This document shows, piece after piece, positions 62,244-64,000 of a stretch of DNA of 64,000 nt; position 1 is the stretch's first letter, and each line of letters begins with the position of its first letter. Source of the stretch: Thamnaconus septentrionalis (Eukaryota > Chordata > Actinopteri > Tetraodontiformes > Monacanthidae); contig CM020501.1 in NCBI GenBank assembly GCA_009823395.1, positions 5,099,861-5,163,860 of the forward strand, read 5' to 3'. Under the pieces are notes generated by a model. The model saw only the letters and a list, made by a program, of their open reading frames with translations. It was not told where the DNA came from and searched no databases. The position numbers and the translations under genes were made by a program.

Positions 62244-64000
62244 CTAGAATGAGTGAAGCATTGCAACAGGCCGCCACTGTGGGCCCATCGCCACTGGCTT
62301 CTTAGCACAAAAATTTGGCCTTGGTGCCATTTGACGTGCACCTCGAGCGATAAGAGACCTGGGAGAAAAAGCTGAAACTACACTGTCACTGGTGGAGGAC
62401 TTTTGGGAGGCTGTGCTTGCTGGCCGTGCGGCAGGTGCGGCTTGCTTGTTGTTTACTTCAGAGGCTGCAGGTGTGAGATTACTAGGAGTACCATGAGTTT
62501 TAGGATTTGGGGAACCTACTGGTGCAGCAGACTTTGCAGGGACTTCTGCCTTGCTTTGGACAGAAGTATTGTCACTAGAGAGGGAAGGGGCAGATTTATT
62601 TCTACGGTTTTTGGTTGCCTCAAACTTTGATGCTGGTGTGGGTCTGGGACTGGGACTTTTGACCTCTAGGACTGCATCGTACTTGAACAGCGATGTGTCC
62701 AAGTGATATGGCTGATGCTTCATAATATCTAAGGTATTGAGTTGCTTTGGGACAGGTTTAGGCTTGGGCTTGATTTTGGGGCTAGTGGATGGAAGCTGCT
62801 TAGTCGCCGATGGGGGGTAGAACGGAGCTAGAAGGGGATTGTATGATATAGGAGGTGGGGCACGGACATTGGGAGAGTACCTCCAATGGTTTGGAAGGGA
62901 CAAAGTGGGTGAAGCAGATCCCGCATTGTTAGCATTACCAGTTTCAACGCCAGCAACAAACTTCTCCACACGGGTAAGTTTTTTCTCAAACAGCTCTGCG
63001 CCTTTCCCCACCATAGTTTGACCAACTTCAGCTCTACCTGCAACCTGACCCTTTGGAGAAGCTTTTAATGGTTTTGATGGCTGCCCGTAGGACCTCCCTG
63101 CCTCAGGTGGGCAAGAGGCAACTGAGTGCGGAGTGCTGTCGGCCTTACTCTTCGGTGAAGCTGGACGATGTGGGCTGTAAGTGGGACTGCAGGCTTGCAT
63201 ACTCACAGATGCTTGCAGCGGGTGTTGATTCCAGCTATTTGTGGGAGGCTGCGAGGAGGGCTTGGCTGGAGCCCAGGCATCAGCGGGTGTTTGAAGTGCG
63301 GCTGGGTTTCGATCCAGTGGCCAGTGGTTCGCTGTTTGCTGGGAATGAGTCCAGTCCTGTTGTTGCTGCAAGTAATGCTGAGCATGGGGGCCCACTGGGC
63401 TATGTCTGGGCTGAGAAACTGGACTTCTGGATGGAATGAAGGGTTCACCAGAGGGACTTCTTCTCATCCAAGGTGGGCATGATGGGTCGATGGACGGCTT
63501 GGGGGCCACCGGAGGGGGATTCTTGAGTTTTACCGTTCTCGGTTGCATGAAGTTACACGCCTCAGCTCCCAGACTGAAACCATCTTCTTCTGGCTCTATA
63601 TAAGACCTCCTTTCCCCTTTGTTCTGATAATGTACATTTTGAGGCATGGAAGACTGCTTACCACTAACCCTCCTCTTTGACTCGGCAAGGACCCCTGTCT
63701 TGATAGCTGGCACAGATATTCGCTCATCTCTTGACGCAATGATGTCCCCAGTTGGCGACCAAACCTGTGGATTATTCTTAGCATACACAGGGACTTTGAA
63801 TCTCAGATCATGCTTCTTGGACTCTTGAATGATGCCAGCAGGCCTGCCAAAGTTAGCTCTGTTTTTGAAGCCCAGGAAAGGTTTGGCAGTTCGGTTGGAC
63901 ACCGATGGCTTAGAGACATTTGGCAGCTGGTACACCGGTTGATGACTTTCTGGGCATTCTACCTGCTGTCCACGATTTACATTCATGTAGTTGCCCTGTT
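62244..64000 (-). CDS. synpo2: Synaptopodin-2 (myopodin), large exon, partial
   Basis: Proline-rich actin-binding and bundling protein of the Z-disc and stress fibres. The frame is open from the window edge (64000; the first residues seen are QGNYMNVNRG) to a stop at 62246-62244, about 585 codons. Matches to the family in order: NRTAKPF, IASRDERISVPA, TGVLAESKRR, FSLGAEACNFMQ, PPPVAPKPS, VGKGAELFEKKLTRVEKFV, WRYSPNVRAPPPISYNP, LDIMKHQPYHLDTSLF and PRPNFCAKKPVA. The N-terminal PDZ part is outside the window. The last ten residues, WRPVAMLHSF, correspond to the short-isoform tail (WKPSVVEE in human). The long isoform uses the exon at 60357-59854. Confidence 0.93.
   Translation of the reverse strand, partial: QGNYMNVNRGQQVECPESHQPVYQLPNVSKPSVSNRTAKPFLGFKNRANFGRPAGIIQESKKHDLRFKVPVYAKNNPQVWSPTGDIIASRDERISVPAIKTGVLAESKRRVSGKQSSMPQNVHYQNKGERRSYIEPEEDGFSLGAEACNFMQPRTVKLKNPPPVAPKPSIDPSCPPWMRRSPSGEPFIPSRSPVSQPRHSPVGPHAQHYLQQQQDWTHSQQTANHWPLDRNPAALQTPADAWAPAKPSSQPPTNSWNQHPLQASVSMQACSPTYSPHRPASPKSKADSTPHSVASCPPEAGRSYGQPSKPLKASPKGQVAGRAEVGQTMVGKGAELFEKKLTRVEKFVAGVETGNANNAGSASPTLSLPNHWRYSPNVRAPPPISYNPLLAPFYPPSATKQLPSTSPKIKPKPKPVPKQLNTLDIMKHQPYHLDTSLFKYDAVLEVKSPSPRPTPASKFEATKNRRNKSAPSLSSDNTSVQSKAEVPAKSAAPVGSPNPKTHGTPSNLTPAASEVNNKQAAPAARPASTASQKSSTSDSVVSAFSPRSLIARGARQMAPRPNFCAKKPVAMGPQWRPVAMLHSF

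Overview
This window is vertebrate nuclear DNA, almost certainly from a teleost fish of the percomorph type. Genes are split by GT-AG introns, many of them short. Microsatellites are dense, there are tRNA-derived SINE and MITE fragments typical of fish, and the gene order is recognisable. I found no bacterial, phage or viral module and no undescribed system that I can support.

Layout from left to right: (1) about 480-749, minus strand, two possible 5' exons of an unidentified gene behind a CCAAT/GC-box promoter. (2) 5556-12637, plus, gucy1a1, soluble guanylate cyclase alpha-1, eight coding exons. (3) 14193-25885, plus, gucy1b1, soluble guanylate cyclase beta-1, thirteen coding exons, with a one-base frameshift in exon 5. 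(4) 29838-30993, plus, fabp2, intestinal fatty acid-binding protein, four exons. (5) 48388-35607, minus, usp53, USP-family protein, thirteen coding exons. (6) 55922-53122, minus, myoz2, myozenin-2/calsarcin-1; the first coding exon was not found. (7) 64000-59854, minus, synpo2, synaptopodin-2: the large exon runs off the right edge, and a separate 3' exon encodes the longer C-terminus.

Functionally, the two cyclase genes encode the two halves of one nitric-oxide receptor and lie in tandem, about 1.5 kb apart. myoz2 and synpo2 are striated-muscle Z-disc genes. The fabp2-usp53-myoz2-synpo2 order matches a known vertebrate block (human 4q26). The cyclase pair lies elsewhere on chromosome 4 in human (4q32), so its position beside fabp2 is a lineage difference.

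The main anomaly is a set of one-base breaks of reading frame or intron phase: a clear frameshift in gucy1b1 exon 5, two phase mismatches in usp53, and a missing expected donor in synpo2. Each would be repaired by restoring one base, which looks more like uncorrected assembly deletions than like four decaying genes. The remaining sequence is introns, 3' regions and intergenic DNA with simple repeats, one SINE, two related TTAAAGG-ended MITEs beside usp53 and one TIR element in a usp53 intron.
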